Shown piece by piece: positions 42,305-50,542 of a stretch of 64,000 nucleotides of DNA (the stretch's first letter is position 1; each line of letters opens with the position of its first letter). The notes under the pieces were generated by a model, which was not told where the DNA came from, did not search any database, and was given only the letters and a program-made list of their open reading frames with translations. The DNA is from Bacillaceae bacterium Marseille-Q3522 (GTDB lineage Bacteria; Bacillota; Bacilli; Bacillales; Cytobacillaceae), in NCBI GenBank assembly GCA_017898095.1, contig JAGKQJ010000002.1, forward strand, positions 38,357-102,356. Direction: 5' to 3'. Position numbers and translations under genes: made by a program.

Positions 42305-42968
42305 CGTTACCACCCGCGAGTTCTCTAAACGGCAAGATAAGAGCTCCTGCGTTCTCGCCGTTAAGCAGAAATGGTCTACTCTCTCCGTAATACGACCATG
42401 TAATTTCGTTGATTCCAGCGTCTTTAAAAAGCTCCAGCGCATCCAGTAACAGTGCTGGCTTAAACGACTGGAAAAACCCTTCGCCTTTCATAGGACGGTA
42501 AGGGGACGAAATTTGTACGCGAGCCACAGCGTTTTCATCTCGGTTGGCGAAGTCATCGATTGTAAAATGCCTGTCGCCAAACGGGTATTTAATTCGGCAA
42601 ACCACATCCATCTTTTTTAAATTCCGTTCTCCGGTCTTGGTAATGATAGCTAAACTTAAATATGCCTTAACGCTGGCGCATAGCGCCGCCACATCCGTAG
42701 CAACAAAGATAGTTTCTCCACTATTTTTCGGTATAATCCGTTTCACATCTGGGTAGGTATAGTCGATCGTTTCGCCGGTTTTTGGGTTAACGACGATGCG
42801 GTTTTCTGTCGGTCCTCCTAAATTCGCCCAGAGCAAGATGTGACTGTCCGTAGCGTACCAAGCGCCGTCTGTGTCCTTTAAAACACCTTTCAGCGCGGGC
42901 CAGCTTCCATTGACGCGTTTTGTAATTTTTTCAGCATGTTTTGAAAAGATAAACTTAGACATTTTCAT
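42297..42968 (-). CDS. Possible phage sliding clamp
   Basis: 223 residues. The C-terminal part (FKPALLLDALELFKDAG-INEITW...RPFLLNGENAGALILPFRE) follows the same pattern as the last domain of the beta clamp (yllDaL......v.......P......y.imPmr). Length is close to two-domain clamps such as T4 gp45. It lies two genes from the DNA polymerase. No database check was possible; it may be an unrelated beta protein. Confidence 0.45.
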   Translation of the reverse strand: MKMSKFIFSKHAEKITKRVNGSWPALKGVLKDTDGAWYATDSHILLWANLGGPTENRIVVNPKTGETIDYTYPDVKRIIPKNSGETIFVATDVAALCASVKAYLSLAIITKTGERNLKKMDVVCRIKYPFGDRHFTIDDFANRDENAVARVQISSPYRPMKGEGFFQSFKPALLLDALELFKDAGINEITWSYYGESRPFLLNGENAGALILPFRELAGGNGG

Positions 42969-42970
42969 AT

Positions 42971-43312
42971 TTAACCCCCCAAATTTTTTACATCTCTTCG
43001 TTTTAAACTGTCCTCTTCGCTAAAGCCGTTCGGGTACCGTTTCATTAATTTCGCAATGTTGCTTTCTGCTATCTCGTCTAAACCGATCGCAGCTAACTGT
43101 GCGATCTGTGAGACATACCAAAGCACGTCTCCTAATTCTCCGATTAAATCCTCTCGGTTTAACGGGTGCCCGTGGAATCGGTATTTCTTTACAATGTCTG
43201 CAACTTCTCCCGCTTCTCCGGTGATGCCGAGTGCAAAATTTACGAGTAAATCGTCACCTGGTTTCCCGTTTGCCGTCCGTCCTGCGAGCTGTTGGTATTT
43301 TCTAAAATCCAT
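42971..43312 (-). CDS. MazG-like nucleotide pyrophosphohydrolase
   Basis: 113 residues (MDFRKYQQLAGRTANGKPGDDLLVNFALGITGEAGEVADIVKKY...LIGELGDVLWYV). The GEAGEV...E..GDvlwy residues bind Mg. Hydrolyses NTPs, perhaps lowering (p)ppGpp or cleaning odd nucleotides during replication. Start at 43312 chosen by homology. Confidence 0.87.
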   Translation of the reverse strand: MDFRKYQQLAGRTANGKPGDDLLVNFALGITGEAGEVADIVKKYRFHGHPLNREDLIGELGDVLWYVSQIAQLAAIGLDEIAESNIAKLMKRYPNGFSEEDSLKRRDVKNLGG

Positions 43313-43319
43313 TTTTCTA

Positions 43320-45386
43320 TCAATCCTTTTTGTAATAATCGCTAACAAATCCATCTGCGTTAAGCGGTAAGCCCGGCGCCCAGCTGATTGGCTGTGTCAT
43401 GATCTCTACTATTTTGTCGATATCTGCGCGTTCTGCCGGCACGTCCAGCACCACCTCATCATGTATAGTCATCACGATCTGATAACCGGCTGCTGTGAGC
43501 CGCTCCATCGCGACAAATAGGCAGTCTCTTGCGATTGCTTGAACAACATTTTCGACTAATTTCCCGCCGTATGTGTTTTGCTTTTCCCACTTTTTCGTCG
43601 TCTGATCCATGCCGTAGTAGCAGAGTGCTTCTTTTCCAAAGTCATTTTCGGCGATGAAGGGCTTAACGTAATATAGCTTCCGCCGGCTTGGCAATTGGAT
43701 GGTGAGAAAGTCTAAGCCGTTTTGAATATCGCTTTCCCGGGCAAATAAAACTCCATTTACTCCGACCGGCCGGCCGTCTCGCATAACAGACAGCACCGCA
43801 TTTTCGAACGAATACCATAAATTCACAATATTCTTACTAGAAGCCCGCCACCGGCGTACAATTTCCATATAGTTTGTATCAATCATTTTCTCTCGTACAT
43901 ATTCAAAGTCAAATTCGTCTACTAGATCTAAACTGTTTTGCCGTGCAAAATTTTTCACGGCTTCGTCTGACATGTCGGCCGGCCGGATGTCTCCACCAAA
44001 GTCCATCCGCTTCATTGCTCCGACCCCTCCGGCATAGCCAAGGGCCAATTCCGCAACTTTTCCTTGCTGCCGCAACGGGTCACCCTTCTTAATTTTTTCG
44101 ATCGGTACGCCGAACATCTGCGAGGCTGAAGCTTCATAAATTTTGCCATGTGTATTAAAAACGTCTAGCCGCCATTGCTCTTTTGACAGCCACGCGATCA
44201 CCCGTGCTTCGATCGCGGAGAAGTCAGCCACTGCGATTTTGTGACCTGGGCTTGGAATAAAAGCGGTTCGGACAAGCTGTGAGAGAAGATCTGCGACATC
44301 TCCATAAAGCATTTGCAGCGTGCTGATTTTTTTCCTTTTCACCAGATCTCGGGCGAGATCAAGCGTTTCGATGTGATTTTTCGTCAAATTTTGTACCTGA
44401 ACAAATCGACCCGCTTCTCTCCCGGTTCGGTTAGCACCGTAAAATTGCAGGAAACCTCTCCCCCGATTGTCGTCGCAGATTGTCTCTTCCATTGCTTTGT
44501 ATTTTTTTATCGATGTCTTGGACAGCTGCTGCCGTATCTCGAGTACGCGTTTCACGTCTCCCTCTGTATTTTTGACGAGGTCAGCTACTGTGTCTTTTTG
44601 CAGATTAGCGACGTTTACACCTTTATTTATTAACCAACCCGTCAGCTGCTGCGTGCTGTTCGGGTTGGATAATTTCGTAATGCTGTGAGCCTCAAGGGTA
44701 AGGGTTGATTTTACCAATTCATCTAAATGCAACGCACCCTCGATTAACGCTCGGTCGAGTCCGACCCCGTACATATTAATCTGCTGATCGAGTTGCCATT
44801 GCCGTTCCACTTCGTCCGGTACCGGGAAGTTAACCAGTTTCTTATCAATCGCTTTTTCCACTTCCACGTCTTGCATGCAGTAATCTTTAAACAGCTGCCA
44901 TTTTTCCGGCTCATGATGCGGAAGCGTTCGGGTACGGTTACCGTTTCGTTTCGTCGGTTTCACCGGCTTGGAAAAAAGGTTAATAAGCGATTTCCCGATG
45001 CGGTCTTTCTGTTTGTCCTCCGGAAGCCCTAACGCTTCTGCCGTTTTGCCCAGTCCGGTCGTATAGCCGCAGTACAAGCCGTGTAACATCGTGTCCCGCC
45101 ACTGGTGCAGCCAAGACATCGGATGCCAATTAAAATATTTGCTAAGGCAATAATGCTCAAACGGGGCATTATACGCGTGTTTTATCACGCTCGGGCTACC
45201 CATCATCTCGGTAATACTATTTGGTATTTTCTCGCCCTGTGCCAGATCGATAATTTTTACCGGCAAATCGTTGACGGAGTATGCGAATAGCAGAATTTCA
45301 AAGTCCGGAGACTGTACATATTTATAGAGACCTGATTTCATAATATTGACGCTGGAAAAAGTTTCAATGTCGATGGATAGATTCAT
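43320..45386 (-). CDS. Family A DNA polymerase with 3'-5' exonuclease
   Basis: 688 residues. Exo I motif LSIDIETFSSVNI at the N-terminus; polymerase motif A KIAVADFSAIEARVIAWL, motif B region PLRQQGKVAELALGYAGG and motif C IVMTIHDEVVLDVP. The phage replicative polymerase. The HNH gene just upstream overlaps its start by 4 bases. Confidence 0.95.
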   Translation of the reverse strand: MNLSIDIETFSSVNIMKSGLYKYVQSPDFEILLFAYSVNDLPVKIIDLAQGEKIPNSITEMMGSPSVIKHAYNAPFEHYCLSKYFNWHPMSWLHQWRDTMLHGLYCGYTTGLGKTAEALGLPEDKQKDRIGKSLINLFSKPVKPTKRNGNRTRTLPHHEPEKWQLFKDYCMQDVEVEKAIDKKLVNFPVPDEVERQWQLDQQINMYGVGLDRALIEGALHLDELVKSTLTLEAHSITKLSNPNSTQQLTGWLINKGVNVANLQKDTVADLVKNTEGDVKRVLEIRQQLSKTSIKKYKAMEETICDDNRGRGFLQFYGANRTGREAGRFVQVQNLTKNHIETLDLARDLVKRKKISTLQMLYGDVADLLSQLVRTAFIPSPGHKIAVADFSAIEARVIAWLSKEQWRLDVFNTHGKIYEASASQMFGVPIEKIKKGDPLRQQGKVAELALGYAGGVGAMKRMDFGGDIRPADMSDEAVKNFARQNSLDLVDEFDFEYVREKMIDTNYMEIVRRWRASSKNIVNLWYSFENAVLSVMRDGRPVGVNGVLFARESDIQNGLDFLTIQLPSRRKLYYVKPFIAENDFGKEALCYYGMDQTTKKWEKQNTYGGKLVENVVQAIARDCLFVAMERLTAAGYQIVMTIHDEVVLDVPAERADIDKIVEIMTQPISWAPGLPLNADGFVSDYYKKD

Positions 45387-45922
45387 CTCGGCAACGCCTC
45401 TTTTGAAAATGGCATGTATCTCTTTCTAGAGTCCTTTGCCATCTGAGCAGCTTTCTCGATCGAATCGAAATACCCCAGGAAATAGCGCCTATCTTGCACT
45501 TTTATTGCTACCTGCCATTTTCTTTTTCTTTTATTCCAGCTGACCCCCCTGATTCCGGATTTACTGTTTCTTTGAGAACCTAGACGATTTTGGTGGTTTT
45601 GAGCATGTTTGACGATTCTTAAATTCTGCTTTCTGCAATTGTTGAGTGTGTCATTATCAATATGGTCGATTTCCACAAAGTCATCACAGTTAAAAAGCCA
45701 TCTGTGTAAGAGTATAGATTTCCGTTTCCCTCCGGGCATGACTAGTTTTCCATAACAATAAAAACTTTGTGTATCTCTCGACCAAAGAGCGCACCAGGTA
45801 TTCGGGAATCGTTTTGCTTGTTCTAGATCACAAATATCGATAAAGGTTTTTAAACATTTTCCATTTTTACGTTTTAAATAGATCACTGCAGTATCTCCTA
45901 GCACAGCATAAGCATTTTTCAA
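45383..45922 (-). CDS. HNH homing endonuclease with AP2 domain
   Basis: 179 residues from TTG at 45922 (5 bases after GGAGGGG). HNH core: LLHRWLFNCDDFVEIDHIDNDTLNNCRKQNLRIV-HAQN; then an AP2 DNA-binding domain (SGIRGVSWNKRKRKWQVAIKVQDRRYFLGYFDSIEKAAQMA). Free-standing homing nucleases like this move by cutting gene copies that lack them; it sits between the ssDNA-binding protein and polymerase genes. A longer in-frame reading starts inside the upstream gene and is unlikely. Confidence 0.85.
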   Translation of the reverse strand: MKNAYAVLGDTAVIYLKRKNGKCLKTFIDICDLEQAKRFPNTWCALWSRDTQSFYCYGKLVMPGGKRKSILLHRWLFNCDDFVEIDHIDNDTLNNCRKQNLRIVKHAQNHQNRLGSQRNSKSGIRGVSWNKRKRKWQVAIKVQDRRYFLGYFDSIEKAAQMAKDSRKRYMPFSKEALPR

Positions 45923-45984
45923 AATGACCCCTCCATAGAATGGAGAACAAAGGCTTTGTTCAGCCCCTGCCCTCTTTTTTTGTG

Positions 45985-46773
45985 TCATACACCGAACACG
46001 CCGCTACTTTTGATCGGCTGCCCTGTGATCGGGTCAATTTGCAGTTGTTGGTTAAAACCTTGTTGCAGTTGTTGGCCATATTGCTGCGGAGCTTGTTGTG
46101 GCTGACCTTGCATACCGTAAGGCAGTCTACCATTTTGTCCGTATTGAGGTTGTTGCGGTTGGTACTGCGGTTGACCGTACTGCTGTGCGGGCTGTCCATA
46201 TTGCTGTGGAGCCTGTTGCTGTGGGGCTGCACCGAAATCATCTGCAGCACTTGGAGCAGTCGCTCCTAACGGTTCCCCGTCTCTTGTCTTCTGTACGTTG
46301 GTGCTAATATAAACACCGACACCTTTTTTGCCGGCAAAGCTGTACGGGCTAAAGTTGATCGCGATACGTCCATACATCCCGCTGTAAACTTCTGTCGGGT
46401 CAATGATCGGGTTACCTTGCAGATCGACGATTTTCGGCGGGTAATCAAGCCCTGTAGATGCGGTAAAGACCCAATGCCCTTTGCACTCTTGCCCAAACGG
46501 CATGCCGTCACTCGGTTTGACCCCGTCCCCGTCGTGAAGAGGGATGTTTACGTTTGGAGGAACAACTCCGTTCCAGTTGCCGGCTTTCCCTTTTTGCTTC
46601 GCCGCTTCGATCGCCGCATCGATACGCTGTTTCGTTGCTATATCTGTTTTCGGAAGCAGGATAGTAACGCTGTACTTTTGGTCTCCCCCAAATTGGTTTG
46701 CCCGCGGCTTTAACAAACTTACAAAGCTAAAACGTACTTCTCCTGTTACTACACGTGTGTTAAATTCAGTCAT
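45985..46773 (-). CDS. DUF2815 single-stranded DNA-binding protein
   Basis: 262 residues. Residues 1-165 form the DUF2815 OB-fold (VRFSFVSLLKPRANQFGGDQKYSVTILLPK...). The remaining ~95 are a disordered Gln/Pro/Tyr-rich tail with QPQYQPQQPQYGQ-like repeats. At the start of the tail is APSAADDFGA, which is repeated at the end of the DUF2800 nuclease. Likely the phage SSB in replication/recombination. Confidence 0.85.
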   Translation of the reverse strand: MTEFNTRVVTGEVRFSFVSLLKPRANQFGGDQKYSVTILLPKTDIATKQRIDAAIEAAKQKGKAGNWNGVVPPNVNIPLHDGDGVKPSDGMPFGQECKGHWVFTASTGLDYPPKIVDLQGNPIIDPTEVYSGMYGRIAINFSPYSFAGKKGVGVYISTNVQKTRDGEPLGATAPSAADDFGAAPQQQAPQQYGQPAQQYGQPQYQPQQPQYGQNGRLPYGMQGQPQQAPQQYGQQLQQGFNQQLQIDPITGQPIKSSGVFGV

Positions 46774-46872
46774 TTTTCCATTACTCCTTTTGTAATTGTC
46801 TAAGTTTTTGTAATTGTTTAGGTCATAAAAATAGCTGTCAACTTATCACATAATAATCCGACATGTTGCCCA

Positions 46873-48060
46873 TTACTGTGCTCCCGCGCCAAAATCATCC
46901 GCAGCACTTGGTGCGTTACTAATTGCTTCCCGCTTGTCGCTCTCCGGCGCAAGGGTTGGTTTCCCTGGTTTCTTTTCAACAAAGCCCGGTTCTTCGAGCA
47001 GCTCGTGATACGATTTTTTGCCCATTTCTTTTTCCAGTTTTGCGACGGATAATGGGACACGTTCGTACAGAATGGTTTCATCCCAACCATGTTCGCTTAG
47101 GTGAGAAAAAGCGGCGTCGATGTTGGTATAAACTCGGGATCCCCGCCCCTCTACCGCCTTCCACCCTGGAATCTCACTGCCAGCTAAGCACTTGTGTAGT
47201 GCATACTCTTTCAAGTCTTTGACCCATTTTTCAACGGATAAGCCGGTCTTTAGAAATTCTCCAACCTCTGCATCGCTGATAAGCGGCGGCTTTTTCTCTA
47301 CAAAATCTTTCAATGGGCTGTACAGCTCCGCCCTTGCCCGGCATTTCGCTTTCGCCCGGCAAAATTGGCAGTGATCGCCGGCAACAAAGTCTCCCTCGCC
47401 GGCAAAAGCTCTCCGCGCAACCGGTTTGATCTCTTCCCCCCATTTGAGCAGATCTTCAGCCGACAATGTAAACTCGGATATGCTGTCTAGCCGCGGCTGA
47501 ATGATTGATAGATGGATAGATTTAATCGGGAATAAAAACCCGTACTCACTCAACGCACCTAACGCATACAGCTTCATTTGTGGGTTATCCTCCGCTGACA
47601 CCGGCACGCCCTTGCCGTATTTAAAGTCGTTGACGTACAGTGTGTCTCCGCCGATGATAAGGCAGTCCACTGTACCAAAGCCCTCCGGCGCATACGAACT
47701 GTAGTTGATACGTTTTTCCACTGCGACATAAGGGGCGGAGGAAAAACTCATGGTAATAGATTGCAAGTATTCGAGATATGTGTCCGTATGCTTCAGCATT
47801 TCTTCCTGGTACAGCTCGTGTTTTTTCATCTTGTTCAGTCGCCGAGTAAAGGTTGCCTTGCTGATCGGTTCCAGGTAATACTTTCGCAATTTCAGTTCGG
47901 CGATCTCATGTGCAAGTGTGCCTTCCCGGGCATAGTCGCTAGTCGTGTCCGGGTACTGTTCTTCCAGCTTTACACTCGGTGTGCAGACGAGCCACCGGTG
48001 GGCGGAGCTTGCGGACAACCTCGCATGCTCCCGCTCACTGTGTTTTATCTCCTTGCTCAT
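46873..48060 (-). CDS. DUF2800 Cas4/RecB-like nuclease with Fe-S cysteines
   Basis: 395 residues. SAHRWLVCTPSV (first Cys), GTVDCLIIGGDTLYVNDFKYGKG (the PD-(D/E)XK active site), PQMKLYALGAL and a three-Cys cluster CQFC.....C near residue 235 match the Cas4/AddB-type Fe-S nuclease. The protein ends in APSAADDFGAGAQ. Overlaps the next upstream gene by 4 bases. Probably works with the DUF2815 protein in end processing. Confidence 0.85.
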   Translation of the reverse strand: MSKEIKHSEREHARLSASSAHRWLVCTPSVKLEEQYPDTTSDYAREGTLAHEIAELKLRKYYLEPISKATFTRRLNKMKKHELYQEEMLKHTDTYLEYLQSITMSFSSAPYVAVEKRINYSSYAPEGFGTVDCLIIGGDTLYVNDFKYGKGVPVSAEDNPQMKLYALGALSEYGFLFPIKSIHLSIIQPRLDSISEFTLSAEDLLKWGEEIKPVARRAFAGEGDFVAGDHCQFCRAKAKCRARAELYSPLKDFVEKKPPLISDAEVGEFLKTGLSVEKWVKDLKEYALHKCLAGSEIPGWKAVEGRGSRVYTNIDAAFSHLSEHGWDETILYERVPLSVAKLEKEMGKKSYHELLEEPGFVEKKPGKPTLAPESDKREAISNAPSAADDFGAGAQ

Positions 48061-48572
48061 ATCTGCGCACCAAGCTTCCGCAGTTCCGTTGCGAACGCTC
48101 CGTACTGCTCTTCCCGGAGAGAGTTTAACGCCTGTACCCCAAACGCATTAAGCAGCGCAAGAAGATCTTCTCGTTTGCCTGCGTCCATTAATTGGGATGC
48201 GGCAACGGCTAATTGCTGTATGCTGTATGCCGGCGCGCTGGTCGGTACTTGCTGTTGTGCCGGCACCTGCTGCTGTACCGGTGGTTGCTGTTGTACCGGC
48301 GGGGCAATTGGAACAGCTGTCGGAGTTTGTTGCCATTGTTGCGGCGGTTGCTGCACTGGTGCCTGGTACTGCTGCGGCGGTTGTTGTGCTGGCGTTTGAT
48401 ACGCCCCTCTCACAGCATCTACTTTAGCTTCTGTGATCGTGTCGGGCTCGATTTTTCCGAACACGTCATCCGCAGTAGTAGAGCCAATCTTGATGCCGTT
48501 TAGTGCATCCGCGATCGCAAAAAATGCCCGTTCTAAATTTTTAGTGATGTCAACCGTTACTTTTATATCCAT
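48057..48572 (-). CDS. Phage protein with Gln/Pro-rich linker
   Basis: About 171 residues from the ATG at 48572: a short N-terminal helix domain (MDIKVTVDITKNLERAFFAIADALNG...), a 60-residue PQQ-rich disordered stretch and a C-terminal helix pair (YSIQQLAVAASQLMDAGKREDLLALLNAFGVQALNSL). Upstream partner of the DUF2800 gene; may regulate it. Function unknown. Confidence 0.6.
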   Translation of the reverse strand: MDIKVTVDITKNLERAFFAIADALNGIKIGSTTADDVFGKIEPDTITEAKVDAVRGAYQTPAQQPPQQYQAPVQQPPQQWQQTPTAVPIAPPVQQQPPVQQQVPAQQQVPTSAPAYSIQQLAVAASQLMDAGKREDLLALLNAFGVQALNSLREEQYGAFATELRKLGAQI

Positions 48573-48591
48573 CTGTTTATCCTCCAATTTT

Positions 48592-48750
48592 TTATTTCCA
48601 TTTCGGAATAATTTTTATCCTGCCTGTTTCCCGGTGTTCGAGATACAACACGTCCGTTAAATTTTTCGCGACAAGCCAATTATTCGGGTTCAGACCGATC
48701 GACAAAATGTTTCTCTTTTGATGCCTGGTTGGGCGCTTGCCGTGTTTCAT
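48592..48750 (-). CDS. DUF6906-family small protein
   Basis: 52 residues (MKHGKRPTRHQKRNIL...GLNPNNWLVAKN...). The opening MKHGKrPTR and GLNPnNWLV are the family hallmark seen in many Firmicutes phages. Its ATG overlaps the preceding stop (ATGA). Confidence 0.75.
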   Translation of the reverse strand: MKHGKRPTRHQKRNILSIGLNPNNWLVAKNLTDVLYLEHRETGRIKIIPKWK

Positions 48751-48905
48751 TCCTTCACTTCGACCACTGCTTGCGCTTTATTCATTTGGTTGTTATATCC
48801 AAATTCAATGTTTGCCGCGATATAATCCCTTTGCTCCAAGAATTCGTATACCGCTATTTCCAAGTCTCCTCTATCTAACTCAACAATCGTTTTTACTTCC
48901 AACAC
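48747..48905 (-). CDS. Small acidic phage protein
   Basis: 52 residues beginning GTG-TTG-GAA (M/LEVKTIVELDRGDLEIAVYEF...). Coupled by ATGA to the DUF6906 gene. Preceded by GAGAGGG. No family recognised. Confidence 0.6.
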   Translation of the reverse strand: MLEVKTIVELDRGDLEIAVYEFLEQRDYIAANIEFGYNNQMNKAQAVVEVKE

Positions 48906-48907
48906 GT

Positions 48908-48997
48908 TTACCCTCTCTTTCCTTCACCCGCAGTATGTTGTATACTGTGGGTAGATGCAATTTTTTGTTTGACCCGTTGTTTGCGCAGCGGGCTCAT
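48908..48997 (-). CDS. 29-residue basic peptide
   Basis: MSPLRKQRVKQKIASTHSIQHTAGEGKRG. Its ATG overlaps the stop of the upstream gene (ATGA) and it ends 2 bases before the next start. The coding sequence includes an inverted repeat at 48927-48951, so the sequence may be kept for that reason rather than for the peptide. Confidence 0.4.
   Translation of the reverse strand: MSPLRKQRVKQKIASTHSIQHTAGEGKRG
48927..48951. promoter_or_regulatory. Inverted repeat containing GTATAC
   Basis: CCCGCAGTAT-GTTGT-ATACTGTGGG: 10-base arms with one mismatch, with the hexamer GTATAC at 48940-48945, the same word as in the array at 35643-35896. Possibly an operator or an RNA hairpin over the next gene's ribosome binding site. 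Confidence 0.4.
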
Positions 48998-49293
48998 TCT
49001 TCTTTCCATGACACGGTAAATTCTAAAAACTTCCGGCCGGGCTCTGCAAAAACAGTCGTCTTTATCTCCGCCGATACGGCAAAGCCAAGATTTTCGAAGT
49101 GCTCGATCACCCGCTCCCGTACAGCTTGGACATACGTATCAGCCGCATCGAAATGTTCGGATGCGTCGTAATCTCCGGCTTTTGCATTTTCAACTATTTC
49201 GTTTTCCAGTTTTGAAACAATCATGTCAAATGTATCGTTTACGATGCTGATGTAGCCTTCTGCTGACAGCTTTCTTGCTTCGTCTGCGTTCAT
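48994..49293 (-). CDS. Hypothetical phage protein
   Basis: 99 residues (MNADEARKLSAEGYISIVNDTFDMIVSKLENEIVENAKAGDYDASEHFDAAD...), helical then beta. Resembles unnamed phage proteins that begin with 'ea.kls'. Function unknown. Confidence 0.55.
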   Translation of the reverse strand: MNADEARKLSAEGYISIVNDTFDMIVSKLENEIVENAKAGDYDASEHFDAADTYVQAVRERVIEHFENLGFAVSAEIKTTVFAEPGRKFLEFTVSWKEE

Positions 49294-49308
49294 CTATTTC
49301 ACCTCCTT

Positions 49309-50214
49309 TCAAGCACGGATGCCGGTAATCTCAAAAAACTTTTCGGCATCAAAGTTAGGTATCTCTCTGATCTTCCGCTTCTCTCTTTCAGTTAACCTGT
49401 CCCACCACTTGCTATAAACATCCGTAAGATCATTCTTTTTCAGATATCCACCAGTCGTCTTGTAGTCCGGATAGGCTGCCTTTTCATCGTCTGACATGTC
49501 CTCTTCGTAAATCCATTCTGTCGGTCGGTAGTCAACTCGACTAAGCAGATAGTACGCTTCCGAATCTCTCCATTCGCCCATCGTGATGTTTGCCGGACGG
49601 TCGAAAAATAATAGCTTATGAGTTTTGGTGTTAAAGCATCCGGCATTATTAGAGCCGATATTAAAATCCCCGCTGTTCCAGTCTCCGCTGTTCCAGTCTC
49701 CGCTGTTCCGGTTTCCGCTGTTCCGGTGTCCGCTGTTCCGGTGTCCGCTGTTCCGGTGTCCGCTGTTCAGGTCTCCGCTGTTCCAGTTTCCGCTGTTCCA
49801 GTTTCCGCTGTTCCGGTGTCCGCTGTTCCGGTGTCCGCTGTTCCGGTGTCCGCTGTTCAGGTCTCCGCTGTTCCGGTGTCCGCTGTTCAGGTCTCCGCTG
49901 TTGCCATAACCGGAATTACCTTTTCCAATGTTTACAAGTTCTAATAGTTCTGCCCACGGTATCTCGCGGATGATCTGTATCTTGTTTGTGCAGTATTTGT
50001 CTTCGCCTTCGTCGATCGCACCAAGCGCAATTACTTCTGCAACCTTGTTAAGCGGGTCAAGGTTGTAATAGTTAAAGCAGTCTACCAGGTTTTTACAAAA
50101 ATGAAATCCTCTGTTGCAAACGTATGGAGACGCATCCTGTTCGTACGTTTTGCCTACTTCGTATTGGAAACCACGGCATGTCCAGTCCGGGTTAAATACC
50201 TTATAACCTTTCAA
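49309..50214 (-). CDS. Pentapeptide-like NSGxx repeat protein
   Basis: 301 residues. The N-terminal domain (MKGYKVFNPDWTCRGFQYEVGKTYEQ...NRGFHFCKNLVDCFNYY) is the DUF7666-like module; then 17 consecutive five-residue NSGxx units (NSGHR, NSGDL, NSGNW, NSGDW...) flanked by NIGKG, NIGSN and NAGCF; then a C-terminal domain (WRDSEAYYLLSRVDYRPTEWIYEEDM...). The pentads resemble the 'N.G..' type of beta-helix repeat. At the DNA level it is a 15-base minisatellite (49665-49910) likely to vary in copy number. Confidence 0.8.
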   Translation of the reverse strand: MKGYKVFNPDWTCRGFQYEVGKTYEQDASPYVCNRGFHFCKNLVDCFNYYNLDPLNKVAEVIALGAIDEGEDKYCTNKIQIIREIPWAELLELVNIGKGNSGYGNSGDLNSGHRNSGDLNSGHRNSGHRNSGHRNSGNWNSGNWNSGDLNSGHRNSGHRNSGHRNSGNRNSGDWNSGDWNSGDFNIGSNNAGCFNTKTHKLLFFDRPANITMGEWRDSEAYYLLSRVDYRPTEWIYEEDMSDDEKAAYPDYKTTGGYLKKNDLTDVYSKWWDRLTEREKRKIREIPNFDAEKFFEITGIRA

Positions 50215-50220
50215 TATTGT

Positions 50221-50442
50221 TCATCTCCTTATTTTTAGATACGCGTTAAGAGCCATCTGAAACAATCCGAAAATCTGTGGCTGTTCTTCTGCAAACTTTT
50301 CCTCATTGCCCGTAATGCTGTAAGTCGTGTTCATGTCGCGGATCAACGCTTGTAGACGTTTTGCCTTCAGCCAGTCTGGTATCTTCGCTTCCACGATGCC
50401 AAGAAGCCGTTTTTTAAACACGACCAGTTCATACAATTTCAT
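50221..50442 (-). CDS. Small phage protein
   Basis: 73 residues (MKLYELVVFKKRLLGIVEAKIPDWLKAKRLQALIRDMNTTY...). Begins inside the end of the 37-residue gene upstream. Function unknown. Confidence 0.5.
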   Translation of the reverse strand: MKLYELVVFKKRLLGIVEAKIPDWLKAKRLQALIRDMNTTYSITGNEEKFAEEQPQIFGLFQMALNAYLKIRR

Positions 50443-50542
50443 GCGGCCGTCTCCTCTCCGTGTTCAGCTGAAATGCCCGTCTGATAAGTAGGTAGCGTTC
50501 GATCGGCTTAAGCTGTAGCCAATCCTTCGGTTTGATTTTCAT
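50429..50542 (-). CDS. 37-residue basic protein
   Basis: MKIKPKDWLQLKPIERYLLI...: the ATG overlaps the Xis-like gene's stop (ATGA) and follows AAAGGAGG at 10 bases; the stop overlaps the next start. Basic, helical; function unknown. Confidence 0.5.
   Translation of the reverse strand: MKIKPKDWLQLKPIERYLLIRRAFQLNTERRRPHEIV

Noticed and set aside
48197..48503. Plus-strand hydrophobic frames
   Set aside because: Opposite-strand reading of the Gln/Pro-rich linker codons.
49618..49944. Plus-strand frames rich in Pro-Val-Ser-Ala repeats
   Set aside because: Opposite-strand reading of the NSGxx minisatellite; no start signal, and the minus frame has flanking domains.
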